Source: Cinclus cinclus (taxonomy: Eukaryota; Chordata; Aves; Passeriformes; Cinclidae). From it: a stretch of 64,000 bases of DNA. Below the pieces are notes generated by a model. That model was not told the DNA's origin. It did no database searches and saw nothing but the letters and a program-made list of their open reading frames with translations. Positions 47,686 to 59,864 of the stretch are shown in pieces; position 1 is the first letter of the stretch; each line of letters opens with the position of its first letter. The stretch covers positions 1,383,701 through 1,447,700 of the forward strand of contig NC_085071.1 in the NCBI RefSeq assembly GCF_963662255.1, written 5' to 3'. The position numbers and the translations under genes are program-made.

Positions 47686-48020
47686 GTCCGGGGAGGGGAC
47701 AGCGCCAGCGCCGCACGGTCCCTGTCAGAGCCCACTGTGCCAAGGGCAGGGCTGGACAGCCCTGTGGGATCAGGGATTTTGCTCGGAGCAGCAGCGCAGA
47801 GAGGCACAGGAAAGCAGAGGGGCTGGGGGAGCCAGGCTCGTGTCCTTCCCCTGGCAGAGCCCGGGGAGGGGACAGCGCCAGGGCCCCACGGGTCCCTGTC
47901 AGACCCCACTGTGCCGAGGGCAGGAAAATCCTGCGGGATCGGGGCTTTGCTGTCCTCGGAGCAGCGGCGGAGAGAGGCACGGGGAAGCGGAGGAGGGCTG
48001 GAGAGCGCGGCTGGGAACCC
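47686..48020. repeat. Two-copy ~173-bp tandem duplication
   Basis: Two diverged head-to-tail copies, each starting ccggggaggggacagcgcc (47688 and 47861) and continuing through cctgtcaga and gcagagaggcac-like segments. It lies in the CpG-rich region upstream of MATN1. Confidence 0.8.
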
Positions 48021-48080
48021 GGGGTGCAGGAGAATTTTCCTGCAGGGAGCGGGCGCTCCTCGGTGTGGCTGAGCCCCTGT

Positions 48081-48879
48081 GAGCAGGGCGGGGAGGGGAC
48101 AACCCAAAGCAGATGCACAGAGAGGCTGGGGACAGACGGACGGACGGACGGACGGACGGACGGACAGCGGGGTGTGACTGAGGTGGCAGTGCAGCCCTCA
48201 GCTCCGTACACACGGGGGAGATGCAGGTCCTGCCAGAAAACCTGAGTCTCAATCAGCCACCAAGGCTGAGGGTGCTGCAAATGAGGCGACATCGATGTTT
48301 CCTTTGTGGAGGAGCAGCAGGGAGATTTGGTAGAGGGGGAAGAGAGATTTAATGATGGCTTTGTTACAAAGCAGCGCATCTTTTCCCTGTTTTTCTCACG
48401 ACTGTTTTACACTGTTGTCGCTTGATTAAAGCCCTTCTCCTCGCATGGATTAGGTTCTGCTCACCTTTTCCAGCAGCACATCCTTGGATCTCTCATCTAT
48501 TTAATCTGCATTGTGTGAGTGCAGGGCCATGCAAAGCACCTTTAACTCAAAGCCCACTTTCTCTTCCCTTATCCAGAGTCTCTCTTCCCTCCAAAAGCTC
48601 TTCAGAAGCCTGGGAGCTCCTGGGGAGAAAGGTTCTTTGATGAGGGGAAAAAGGACCTGTCTCCACTGAAGCTCCCAGGCTCCTCTTAACTTTTTAACAC
48701 TAAAAATGCTCATTAAAATATCAAAATCCGGCCACGTTCTCATGCAAAATTAGCATGGATTTGTCCCACTGTCTTCCCACAGTGTTCATCCCAGGCTTTC
48801 AGCCAGCTCTGGAGCTGACAGCTCTGGGGATTTTCTGTCAGGAGGAGGAAACGCTCCAGGTGAAGGATGGAACAGCTCT
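48081..48879. other. MATN1 upstream flank
   Basis: Falls from CpG-rich to ordinary composition after about 48.2 kb. Apart from the GGAC run I see nothing in it. Confidence 0.5.
48139..48168. repeat. (GGAC)n tetranucleotide repeat
   Basis: Seven or so ggac units beginning at gacagacggac; CpG in every unit. Confidence 0.85.
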
Positions 48880-49300
48880 GTCATGAGGAAAGGCTGGCAG
48901 GATTGGGATGGTTCAGCCTGGGGAGGAGAAGGTTTGGGGTGACCTCATTGAGACCTCCCAATGCCTGAAGGAGCTGCAGGAAAGATGGAGAAAGATTTTG
49001 GACAAGACATGGAGGGACAGGACACAGAGAATGGCTGCAAACTGAAAGAGAGTAGGAATAGATTGGGTGTTGTGATGGAATTGTTCCCTGGGAGGATGGG
49101 GAGGGGCTGGGATGGAATTCCCAGAGAAGCTGTGGCTGCCCCTGGATCCCTGGAAGTGTCCAAGGCCAGGTTGGATGAGCCTTGGAACAGCCTGGGACAG
49201 TGGGAGGTGTCCCTGCCATGGCAGGGGTAGGATGGGATTTAAGGTCCCTTCCACCCCCTTCCCTTCCTCTGTGGATGCTTTCACGGATAAATTTATAAAA
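48880..49300 (+). mobile_element. CR1 LINE fragment
   Basis: Plus-sense CR1 3' part, from ggaaaggctggcaggattgg through gacctcattgagacctccc to ggatttaaggtcccttccac. Confidence 0.88.
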
Positions 49301-50109
49301 TCATGGATTTAGGGCAGTGCAAACACATCAATCACCTCCCACGTTCACACACAGAGGTTGCTCCCCAAATACTAAAAGTGTCCCCATCCATTGATGACTG
49401 TCGGGACCCAGAGTGAAATAAAAGCCTGAAATTTGGGAGGTTTTGCCCTGGACCCATCTGGGCTGGGGTTTCTCCTGTTTTCCTGCCCTGCACACAAGGA
49501 TCTCTTGGTGCAGACAGCACTTGCTCCCCATGAATGGGGATCATTCAGAGCCCTCCATAAATGAAGCCTCTATGGCTGTTCTTGCAGGGAAAGTATAAAG
49601 TTGCTCTGTGTCATTCTGCTGTTAATTAGCAAAGATAAATACATTTCAGGTGGATATTTTCACCAGCAGAGCTTGTGGCACACAAGCAGTATTAAAGCCT
49701 TGAAACGAGGGCGAGAGGCAAAGGTGTGCTGGGAGCTCTGGGGCTGCATTGATGCCTCTGGAAAAGCAGTGTTTATTTTTAAAATATGAAACATCATTTC
49801 TCCCCAGGCCCCCGAGAAGGAGAACACTGGAGTCAATATTTCAGGAGGAAAATATGCATTTTGAGCTCTTCCCCAGCCTGCCTGCAAGGTAAACACAGGA
49901 ACCGTGAGTGGCCCGTGCTGGCCCCAGCGTGGCCCTGCTGCTGTTGTGGCCTTCACGTGTCCTGGCACAGGGAGTCTTTGCCTCTCCTCCAACACCCCCA
50001 AATCCACGGATCCCCACTCCAAAAGGGCTGCTTTAAAACACCAAATCCACACTTTCCTTCCACTGATGGAGAACCAGAAAATTTTGGTCTCACCTTGCTC
50101 CTGCTGAAG
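49301..50109. other. Intergenic stretch
   Basis: Nothing recognised. Confidence 0.5.
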
Positions 50110-50660
50110 GCAAAAGATTCTGAGTCTCCCGTGTTGGACATTGGTGAGGTCACACCTCGAATTTTGGGGGCATTTTTGGAAAAGAAGGACATGGAGGGGC
50201 TGGAGCGTGTCCAGGGAAGGGAACAGGAGCTGGGAAGGGGCTGGAGCCCCAGGAGAGGCTGAGGGAGCTGGAAAGGGGCTCAGCCTGGAGAAAAGGAGGC
50301 TCAGGGGGGCCCTTGTGGCTCTGCACAACTCCCTGACAGGAGGGGACAGCCGGGGGGATTTGGGATCTGCTCCAGGGAACAGGGACAGGAGCAGAGGGAA
50401 CGGCCTCAGGCTGGGCCAGGGGAGCTCAGGGTGGATTTTGGGAACATTTCCTCATGGAAATGGCTGTGAAGCACTGGCTCAGGTGGAATCAAGGAAGTGG
50501 TGGAGTCCCCATCCCTGGAATGCCCTAAGAGGGTGTGGAGGTGGCCCTTGGGGACACGGTCAGTGGTGGCCCTGGTGGTGCTGGGTGACAGAAGGACTCG
50601 GTGATCCCAGAGGTCCTTTCCAGGCTGAGGAATTCTGTGATTTTCCCAACGTTTGCCCTC
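50110..50660 (+). mobile_element. CR1 LINE fragment
   Basis: Plus-sense CR1 of about 550 bp, including ggctcagcctggagaaaagg, ctcaggggggcccttgtgg and a terminal ggtcctttccaggctgagga with gaattctgtga tail. Its internal part is nearly identical to those at 12430-12830 and 16440-16835. Confidence 0.9.
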
Positions 50661-51415
50661 CCCAGCACGGACAACTAGGAACCACCATCTGCACCCAGAC
50701 AGGAGAGAGCTTTGGTTTTCCTTCACTTCCAAAGTCCTGTAAGGTTCCCCAAATTCCTCGTGGTTTCCTGGTTGTTCTTGTTCTCCTTTGGATCCTCCAT
50801 TGTTTTCCAGACAAATTTCCTGGTTTGCAAATCCCTGATTTGCCAATTCCCCGTGACAGAATTCCACTCTGCTGGACACCTTCACCTTTATAGTGCCAAA
50901 TCTGCCAGTCTTGGGTCAGGGAAAGCAAAGCCCATCTTAAGGATAGGACCTGAAAGTGCTAAAATGAAAACATTAAAGCAAAATTAAAGCTGGGAGAAGT
51001 GGCAACTCCTCATTTGTCATCACACAAATAACTCTGATGGAATAAAGGATGCAAATGCAGATCTTCCTCCATCCCAGCCCTTCCCAGGAATGCTGATCAG
51101 CTGGAAAAAGTCAGGAAAAACAACACTGGGTTTTCCATGGGACTGACAGTTCTGGCTTAGAGGCGGCATCACACTCGTGCCATCCGTTCTGCTGGAGTTT
51201 TAGTTCAAAACTGCATTTTAGCTTTGGATTTCCATTTTTCTAATAAACACCTCCTTATTGCATTTAGTATCTTGCGATAAATTTCACCCTGCAGCGAGCC
51301 CAAGTGCTAAAATCAAAATGCAGCAGCAGTCCCTGAGGCACTGCCATGGAAATGACCCATGTCAAAAAAAAAAATGTGAAGGTTTTCTGAGGGGAGAAAA
51401 GGAAATCAGGGATTT
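50661..51415. other. Intergenic stretch
   Basis: Nothing recognised. Confidence 0.5.
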
Positions 51416-51419
51416 CAAG

Positions 51420-51700
51420 ATGTTTCCAAACTTCCAGTGGAGCTCCAGCAGAACGTAGGATAAGGAAATCACCTCACGTTGGGCCAGGAAAGGTTTTGAA
51501 TGGCTATTTTTAAAAAAATTAATAATGGAAAGGGTGGTCAGGAATTGGCACAAGCTGCCCAGGGCAGTGGTGGAATCAAATCCCTGGAAGTGCTCAAAAA
51601 ATATGTGGATTGGGCACTTTAGGATGTGGTTTAGTGGTGACCATGGTTGTACATGAGGATCTTAAAGGTTTTTTCAAACCTTAACAATGCCCTGAGTTAA
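51420..51700 (+). mobile_element. Older CR1 fragment
   Basis: Plus-sense, diverged: gctgcccagggcagtggtgg, ccctggaagtgctcaaaaa, ggttttttcaaaccttaac. Confidence 0.75.
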
Positions 51701-52598
51701 ATACTGGATTTTTCTTTATTTTTTTGTAGCCCTGGACCTGAAATTCTTCTTCAAAGGGATCTGGAAGGTGCCTGACTCCCACAGATGGGGCAGAATAAAA
51801 AGGCTGGGAAGGGAGCAGCAGCCAAAATGAGTTGTTTGCTGTTGGTTTTTATTTCATTCTAAACAAACCCTGGAGTTGTAGTAAACACAGCTCTGCTGCC
51901 CTTCCACCTCCAGAAAGCTCCAAGGTTTTACAAAATGCTCTGTAATTTCTGACTATTTCTGGCTTCCTTTGATGTTCCAGGTGAGAGTTCCAAGCTGGAT
52001 TCCCAGCTCCACTTTTCACCCCACAGAGAAATGGTGACAAAAGCTCCAGTTCTTGTGGTTTACCCACATAATGTTTCTATTTTGGTTTGAGGGATGGAGG
52101 GACCCCTCCCAACCTCCTGTATCCCTATTTCCCACCCTGGAACGTGAAATTACAGGAGTGAGGGCAGAGCATCCAACAAATGACTCAAGGGAAAGGCTGG
52201 GGAGGCAGGAGTGGCTTTGAAAATAACCCCTGCACCCAGTCAGGATCAAAGGAATTTCTGTTTATCCTTCCAGCTGCAAAGAACTGGCAAATATCCCTGG
52301 GGCTGCTGCTGGAAATAGCAAATGCTGTTTATGGCTGGGCCTTGTTTGTGTGTTTTATGGGTCACACTTATTTCACAGGGATCACTTTTTGTTTGTTCCC
52401 TGTGCCCACACATTCCTCTGGGACTGAGCTGCCTCCTGGGCACAGTTCCTGCCTCTCTTGCCAGCCACCTGCAAGGCTCTGCTCCTCCTGGATTTCTCCA
52501 CCTGTGCAAGTCCTCAGTTCTGGCCTGGCCCAGGAGTCCCTGAGGTTGTTTCTGTGCTAGAAATGTCTGGGATGGCTCAAGAGCTTTGTGTAATTTGG
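51701..52598. other. Intergenic stretch
   Basis: Nothing recognised. Confidence 0.5.
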
Positions 52599-52599
52599 G

Positions 52600-53042
52600 G
52601 TGTTGCAATAGAGAAAAGGTCTAAAGGTGTTCGAGAGCAACCAAGAAGGGACATGGACATGGAAGGGTCTGGAGGGGCAGCTGAGGGCACTTGGAGTGTC
52701 CAGCTGGAGCAGAGAGTTCAGGGACTGCAGCTCCTCCCGAGGGATCTGCAGCTCCGATCTCTGCTCCCTGGGACAGGGACAGCACCAGGGAACGGCTGGA
52801 GCTGGGCCAGGGCAGGCTCAGGCTGGAGAGCAGGGAAAGGTTCTTCCCTCAGCCAGAGGGTGCTGGGCACTGCCCAGGCTCCCCAGGGAATGGGCACGGC
52901 CCCGAGGCTGCCAGAGCTCCAGGAGCGTTTGGACAGCGCTCCAGGGATGGATGGGGGGGATTGTTGGGGGGTCTGGGTTGGATCCATGTTCCTGAGGGTC
53001 TTTCCAGCTGAGGATATCCCATGACTTGATGATTCTATGAAA
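52600..53042 (+). mobile_element. CR1 LINE fragment with intact 3' tail
   Basis: Plus-sense. Contains ggttcttccctcagccagag and ctgccagagctccaggagcg, ending gatgattctatga, the CR1 terminal octamer-type repeat. Its body matches the minus-strand copy at 8883-9190. Confidence 0.9.
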
Positions 53043-53164
53043 GAACAGCAGGATAAGATTTACCAGCTGTAAATGTGGTCACTGTGAGGGCAACTCCTTT
53101 TCTCCAAGGCAAATGACCCAAAACACCTGATGGATCAAGGCAAGGCACACAAAAGCCCCAGGAA

Positions 53165-53280
53165 TCAGAGAATCCCAGAATCCTGGGATAGTTTGGGCTG
53201 AAAAGGATCTTAAAACCCATCCAGTGCCACCTCCTGCCATGGGTAGGGCCACCTTCCAGTACCCCAGATTGCTCCAAATG
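53165..53280 (-). mobile_element. CR1 3' fragment
   Basis: Minus-sense tail: agaatcccagaatcctggga, aaaacccatccagtgccacc. It faces the preceding CR1 tail to tail across about 120 bp. Confidence 0.8.
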
Positions 53281-55140
53281 GATCCAAAATCACTGTAAAA
53301 TACTTCCATTGGCAGGAATGTTCCACAAAATCCCCTTTTCCACTGGAGCTTTCGCTGGGTGGAAAAAGCCACAGGCAGCCAGGGAGTTTAATGATCATCC
53401 CTGGACCCAGGAACATCTCAGACTCCAGGAGATGGTGTTGGTGCAGTCAAGACCCTCTCATTAATCTGTGCTGCCAGTGCTGAGACCCTCAGCTCAATCC
53501 TCAGCTCAGTCTTCCCTCTCCACCAGAGAACTGCTTCTCTTTTCTCCTCTGCACTGACCAAAATCAAGCTTGGAGCAGCACTGAGATCTTTGTGTGAGCT
53601 GGGTTTCAGCCTGGGCTGTGGAGACATCAGTAAATCCATTTGGAGAAGCCAAACCAGAATAACAGGGCCATTTAAAAGGGTCTTTTCTCAGTCTCAAGCC
53701 CAGCACTGGTGGGGCTATGGTGGGGCTCGTGAGCAGCCTGGGCCTGGGCCAGGCTGGGCTCAGCTTGTGTTGGCCGAGTCCTGTGGCATTCCAGAAACCC
53801 AAGCCCACGTCCTGTCTCTAGTTCAGCCTGGCCTGGCTGGGAACTCACAATAGATCCACACATTTTATCATGATTATCAGGGCGTTTGGAGGCTCTCACA
53901 GGGACGGGGATGCCGGAATACTGAGCCCTGGAGAGAAAGCTCTGGCCCAAGCAGGAGATGGGCTGGCTTGGTTAGAGCCAGGCTCAGCTACACCAGGTGT
54001 GAACCCACATTGAAACCAACCCCGTGTCTGCCAGACACATCCTGACTGTATTTGAGCTACTGCAGCTCTATTATCAAAGTCAGTTAAAGCAAGAGGCCCA
54101 GGGACTGATTTACCCTGCTGCAGCCACTCAACAGCCAGGAGCATTCCCCATTATTAGTGGGAATTTAATTAAAGGGAGAATCAAACCGTTGAAAGAGGTG
54201 GAGGAGGGGTTTTAACAGGGTTTAGTAGGATCACATTGAGGAACCCTGCTCCAGTTTGGAAACCAAGAGAATTGCCAGCATTCCACGTTTGGGCAGCCCC
54301 AGTTAATGAAGTTTTGGTGGGGGGAGCCTGCTCGGATGTCCCAGAGCTGCCCCACACCATCCCAGGCTCTGATAAGGAATGTTCAGGGCAGGGTTTTCCA
54401 AAGGGAATCTCCACCCTGGCCCCATCCCAGCCCATCCCTCCTCCAGGCCTGGCTTGGAGCAGCCAAGGTGAGAAATGAGAACAGCTCCAGCACCCAGCCT
54501 GGCCCTGAGGCTGTCACCAAGACATGTGTGGAATGTTCAGTAACCAATCTGATAAATAATTAAAGACTGTTTTCAATCTCACCACAGAATAAAGGAGGAG
54601 ACTGGGCTGGGCATTGCTGCAACAATCTGGGCTCTCCTTCAAAGTTTCCTGGTTGGATTTTGGGTTGTTCTCTTGCTCTTTGGTTACAGTTAAACAAGTG
54701 GCAGATATAGGGGCAGAAAATTGATTTTCTTCTTGGAGGATTGGAGTGGTTTGTGCTGTTGGGGGTGATTTCTGAGCATGTTTAAAAGCACTGGAGTCAC
54801 TGAGGTGGCATTCAGGGCACCCTTCCAGACTCCAGGGCTGCTGTGGAGCATCCTGGTGCCCAGAACAAGGAGATGGAGCACACAAAAATGGAATTATCCC
54901 CCCCATTGATGGGAAAATCAGCTGCAAAATACACAAGCTACATCATCTTCTTCATCCCCATTACAGAAGTGCACATCCAGTGAAAAGAGCAGGGGCAGCA
55001 CCACATTTCTTATTCATTCTCTGCAAATATTCCACTGAAATTTGCTGTGAAATATTCCACTGAAGCCTGGTTTGTGCTGGTTCAGAGCAGAGCAGAGCAG
55101 CTCCCCTGGGCTGTGATCCAAGCTCTGCATGAGGCTGGAA
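53281..55140. other. Intergenic stretch before LAPTM5
   Basis: No gene or repeat recognised. The right end may include distal LAPTM5 3' UTR if the AATAAA at 55153-55148 is used. Confidence 0.5.
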
Positions 55141-55523
55141 TGGAGACTTTATTTAAGACTGAGAAAACCCCACATTTTTCACACCGTGATGTTTGAAAAG
55201 AGCAGGAAATGATCCCGAAAGGAGAGCAGGTGCAGAATTCCAGAGACATCAGCAGCGCCATCAGTGACATCTGCAGGGCCTGAGCTGTGCAGAGTCCCTG
55301 TAAACAGGCCACAGATCCTTATCACTGCTGATAAGGCAGAGAGGCATATTTTGAGAGGAAATTGAAATGGAAATATCAGCTTTTCCTCTGAAGGCAGCAC
55401 AAGCGTGAGAACAGATCAAGCCAAGGTCAAAGCACCATTTTTTGCTCACTAATTTTCTTAGAAATCAAATTATTTCTTCCTTCACTCAGAAACCAGACTT
55501 ACAGTTTGGAAGCCATTCACATT

Positions 55524-56075
55524 TTTATTTTAATTGAAACTCGTCTTCCTAATCACATAAAAGCACAGAAAAATGCACCCACTCAGGTATGAAATGGCAG
55601 AGCAATGCTGGGCTGATATTCTGGGTTGCTGTCAATCATCACAAGCACAGGATGAGAGCTGCAATTCCTGGGAGATTTTTGGCTGATCCCTTTGCTGTTG
55701 GAATTCTGGCTGGTGGAGCTGAAGGGCTGGGTTATCCCAGAGAAAATTCCTTCCCTGTTCATTCTTTAATCCCATTCCTAAATCTCTCAGTGGTGAGCCA
55801 AAGCAGAAACACCATCCTGGTGGCACAGAGCAAAGCTGGCAGGGCTCAGGCCAGCCCTGCACCCCACAGCAGCCAAATCCCAGCTCCAGGGATGGGAACC
55901 AGAGCCAGAGGCAGGAAAGGAGGTGCCAGAGCAGGACCAGACTCCAGCAGCTCCCTGGCAGGGTCTGGCTGGGAAAAGCTGGGAACTGCTCTGGGGTGAG
56001 GACTGGGACTCTGCCCAGTCCTGGGAAGGGAGAGGCACTGGCAGCACCCAGAGTCACCTCTCCCCCGGGCTGGGC
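55524..56075 (-). other. LAPTM5: Probable LAPTM5 3' UTR
   Basis: Non-coding sequence from the stop to the first minus-strand AATAAA (55529-55524), followed by GT-rich sequence. A second AATAAA at 55153-55148 would give a longer end (about 925 nt). Confidence 0.5.
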
Positions 56076-56150
56076 TCAGACCGTCACGTAGGGAGGGGGG
56101 GAATCCTTGGAAGGCAATTCCAGGGCTTCCTCGTAGGATGGCAGCACAGC
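56076..56150 (-). CDS. LAPTM5: LAPTM5 last exon: PY-motif C-terminus
   Basis: 75 nt encoding AVLPSYEEALELPSKDS, PPPYVTV and TGA. LPSYEEA and PPPY are the PY-type motifs through which the human protein binds NEDD4 WW domains; tyrosine-based YVTV at the extreme end may also aid sorting. The spacer between the motifs is shorter than in human. Acceptor ctcttccag at 56151. Confidence 0.96.
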   Translation of the reverse strand, partial: AVLPSYEEALELPSKDSPPPYVTV

Positions 56151-56494
56151 CTGGAAGAGATCAAAGGTTGTGGGGTCACAGGGGTTCCATCCCGCCTGCT
56201 TCCATCAGGGACAAAGAACCATGAGGGTTTGGGACACAAAGGGCAGGAATCCAGCAGAGCTGGGGCAGCAGGGTTGGATCCACCTTGCGCCAGCGGCACC
56301 TCCATTCCCTGTGACATTCCTGGTCACCCTCATGCCCTGGACAGTGACTGGCCCAGGCCTCCTGAGTGTGTGGAATCCCAGCCTCTTTCCTGAGGAAAGC
56401 TGAGGAATTTTGCAGAGGGGCACAGCTGAGGCACCACTGCTGGCAAGATTGGGCTCAGCAGATTTGTCAAGATAAAAGCCAACCCTCGGCATTC

Positions 56495-56885
56495 CCTGTC
56501 CTCAGCATTCCATGTCCATCACCATTCCACATCCATCACCATTCCACATCCATCACCATTGCCAACCCTCAGCATTCCCAACCCTCAGCATTCCATGTCC
56601 ATCACCATTGCCAACCCTCAGCATTCCCAATCCTCAGCATTCCACGTCCATCACCATTCCACATCCATCACCATTCCATATCCTCAGCATGCCATGTCCA
56701 TCACCATTCCACGTCCATCACCATTCCATACCCTCACCATTCCATGTCCATCACCATTCCATGTCCACCACCATTCCACGTCCATCACCATTCCATGTCC
56801 ATCACCATTCCACGTCCATCACCATTCCACGTCCATCACCATTCCATGTCCATCACCATTCCATGTCCATCACCATTCCATGTTG
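56495..56885. repeat. 17-bp minisatellite in LAPTM5 last intron, ~23 copies
   Basis: Copies of CATTCCATGTCCATCAC with ccacgt/ccatcg variants and some shorter 'ccaaccctcag' units at the left end. It starts about 340 bp upstream of the last-exon acceptor. Several frames are open through it but have no coding meaning. Confidence 0.95.
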
Positions 56886-57257
56886 CTCCGTCTTCCCTTC
56901 CCATCCATCCTTACAACATTGAAAATCCAAAATTCTCAGGCAGAAAGGTGAAGAAAAAGCTGATTTTAAACACTTTTAGCTATGGAAATCAAAGTCCAGC
57001 TGGAATTAACCCCGAATTCCAGTATCGGGGATCACAGGGAATCCATTCCCATTTATCTACCTGACTGAGTTTCACCTTCCTTGCACGTTGACGTTAAAGA
57101 TTTTAGGCAGCAGTAAAATTAAATGGCTATATTGTAATTAAAAACTGATTTTTGGCACTTGCTACTGGGGATTTGAAGGGCTGGAAATTCTCTCCCATCT
57201 CAAAAAAGCAGAGATAAGGATCACCAGTCTAAAGGATTCCTGTTCACAGAATAAATT

Positions 57258-57503
57258 CACTTTTCCTCACCTTTCCCTCTGCTTTTGAGTTCATCTTCAG
57301 GAATCAATTCAGTTTTACACCCCTTTCCCACTGTTTTGGGTCCACCTTTAGGAGTAAGTTCACTTTTCCTCATCTATTCCACTGCCTGTGGCTCCACTTC
57401 TAGGAATAAATTCATTGTTCCTCACCTTTCCCACTATTTTGGATCCACTTTCAGGGGTAAATTCACTTTTCCTCACCTTTTCCACTGTGTGCGACTCCAT
57501 TTT
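57258..57503 (-). repeat. Exon-edge minisatellite: repeats of the LAPTM5 exon 7 donor region
   Basis: Five 51-52-bp units, the first containing the genuine exon end and donor. On the minus strand each reads like AAAGTGG...AGTGGGAAAG followed by gtgaggaaaagtgaattta. Donor GT is kept in unit 2 (57425-57424) and unit 5 (57270-57269), lost in unit 3 and altered in unit 4. Unit 2's donor is exactly 51 nt beyond the genuine one. Confidence 0.92.
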
Positions 57504-57569
57504 CACCTCCCCCCTACTGCTGGCTTTGATGTACTTGAAGCAGCTCAGGACACACTTGAACATGTAGGC
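57477..57569 (-). CDS. LAPTM5: LAPTM5 exon (probably 7): cytosolic tail
   Basis: 93 nt, 31 codons, phase 0-0. Encodes AYMFKCVLSCFKYIKASSR and GEVKMESHTVEK, the start of the cytosolic tail after TM5. Acceptor cttttccag at 57570; donor gtgagg at 57476. The exon's last ~27 nt and the donor are the first unit of a 51-bp tandem array running into the intron. Confidence 0.95.
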
Positions 57570-57744
57570 CTGGAAAAGAGGGAAAAGGGAAGGAAAAGGA
57601 CATTTTCCCATGGCACTGCAGGGCAAAAAGGACATTTCCACTCTTGCCACCGGCCTGGGATTTTCCTACTCTTTTCTCTGGAGGGAGAAGTTTGGGACCA
57701 TGATCCCAGCACCTTAAATCAGTGTCTCCATCCTTCCCTAGGAA

Positions 57745-58095
57745 TGTGATGATACCATGAATACAGGACACTGAGGTGGGACTGGGAATCCAGTAAATAT
57801 AAAGTGATTAAATATAAAATCCATTAAACACAACACTGAGATCACAATATCCTGAGTAGGAAAGGAAATCGTGGCCCTGATGTAATTTTTCAGAGCAGGT
57901 TACAAAGTCCGGATTCCATGAATTCAAAACACTGAGGTGGGATTTGGATCAATAATCCAGTAAAAATAAAGTGATTAAACATAAAATCCATTAAACACAA
58001 CATTGGACACATCTGAGATCACAGTATCCTGAGGCAGGAAAAGAAATTGTGCATTTGATTTTTCAGAGCAGGTTACAAAGTCTGGATACCTCAGA
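57745..58095. repeat. ~165-bp tandem duplication in LAPTM5 intron
   Basis: Two copies sharing aagtgattaaayataaaatc, cattaaacacaacaytg and tttttcagagcaggttacaa. Confidence 0.88.
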
Positions 58096-58829
58096 GGCAC
58101 CACAGAGATTCAAGGACTGCCCCAAAAATGCCTTCCTTCAGCAAAATCCCATTTTTGCACCTTCCTGACAGGACCTCCTGGCACCCCATGGATTTATCCA
58201 TGCAATAAATTGAGCTTTTCTGAGGAAAAAGGATTGATTGAGGGGCTGTGGCCCAGGGACATAAGCAGGGTCTGTGGGACTGGCCCTGTTAAATCAATAT
58301 TTTCCCTGCTCAGGCAGCACGGCAGAGTCGTGTGCCTGGTGTTTGTGTTGGCCGGGGAATGTGCTTGGGAGCAGCTGGGATTTTTGGGGAACACAGGGAG
58401 CCACAGATCCCAAAGCCAGGCTGTGCAGCTGAGCATTCCCGGGACAATGGGGGCTGTTTGTGTTGACACGAAGCCAAGACAAAGAGATAAAAAAAAGAAG
58501 AAATATCTGAGCTGAAAAAAATCACTCTCAGCATTCCAGAGATCGGAGGCAGATCCAAACTTTGAGCGTGTTTTGGGAATATTGCAAAACCCTTCCTGCC
58601 TCCAGTGCCTCTTCATCCAGAGAGCAAAGCTGGAGCTGTCATAGAAACTGGATGAAAACCTCCCCTCGCCCATGAGAAAAACCCAGTAAATCTAAAAAAA
58701 TAAACAAAAATCATACAACAAAGGAATGCATTCCTAGATTTTGGTTTTGAAATAAATCAAAATCACAAGGAATGTTTTATTCCGCTTAATTTCTTCTTTC
58801 TTGTCCCTGTGGTGCTGGAGGACTTTATG

Positions 58830-59020
58830 ATTCCAAAGTGAGATAAAGATTGCTGGAATATTTGCCCACCTCCCATCCCTGGAAGTGTCCAAGGGCAGGC
58901 TGGAGCACCCTGGGGTGGTGGAAGCTGTTCCTGCCACAGCAGGACCCAACTCACTCCATGGATTTGGGATCACCCGTGGATGCAGAGACCAGAACAGGGA
59001 ATTGCCCTCAATGTGCCATG
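58830..59020 (+). mobile_element. CR1 fragment in LAPTM5 intron
   Basis: Plus-sense CR1 remnant: cccatccctggaagtgtcca, gcaggctggagcaccctgg. Antisense to LAPTM5. Confidence 0.65.
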
Positions 59021-59864
59021 GCAGCATCACCCTGCCCTTGGAACATTTTTTCCAAGGAATTTGGAACAACTGATCTTGTCATCACTGGAGCCCCACAGCC
59101 CCAGCCCCACCCTGCCCTTGGAATATTTTTTCAATGGAATTTTGAACTGATTCTGCCACCACAGGTAATGCAGACCCAGCCCATTTCTGCCCTGAGCTGG
59201 GAGGCTTCAGGAAGAGAATTCCATGGGATTTTACCCATGGAAGAGGAGAGGGATTTGGCACTGGGATTAAAGGATGGGGGTCCTGGTGGCTTTTTTAGAG
59301 AGTTCAGTAGACCAGGAGTCCTGGGGGTTTTATTATCCCACCCCATCCCTCCTCTTACAACCCCAGCACAAAAACTCATTGCAAATCCAGTGTTTTGTGG
59401 GTAAAGCTGTGGAAAATTCCAATTAATCCATTTGCCAGGTCAGGGAGATTCCTGCCAGCTGGGGCTCGGGGTTATCTCCTGCTGCACACTCCATGCAAAT
59501 ATTAAAAGATATTTTAAAGCCATGCCTGCAGTGCATCCATACAGAACTCTACACTGCTCACTGCCTTATCTGGCCCACCTGGGAGGCTCAGAATATAAAA
59601 CGGTTTCCAACTCACAAGCAGCACCTCCTGCCCAAGTACCTGGAACAATCTGGTTTTCTTCATGGGGCTGAAGGTGAAAAATCAGTTCTTAAAGCCAGTG
59701 AAGCAATAAAATAATAAAAACCTTGTTCAGTGGAGCTTCCTGAGGCACTAGCAGGTTTTAGCTCCTAGTTTTAATGAACTTTGGGAGTATCAAGATAGAG
59801 CACCCTGCTCCCATCAGAGTGGACACAGCCACTCACCCAATGGAAGATCTCACCTGCTGCTTGA

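Larger units (their letters stand above)
47100..48080. promoter_or_regulatory. CpG-rich island at the MATN1 5' end
   Basis: GC-rich and CpG-dense sequence covering MATN1 exon 1 and about 800 bp upstream. It contains a GGGGCC hexanucleotide run (47608-47645) and two copies of a ~173-bp unit (47686-48020). Long reading frames on both strands here come from GC richness and are not genes. Confidence 0.6.

Noticed and set aside
46938..48379. Long frames of 435 and 447 codons over MATN1 exon 1 and upstream
   Set aside because: GC-rich CpG island sequence with few stops by chance. Only the short segment at 47230-47122 has gene evidence.
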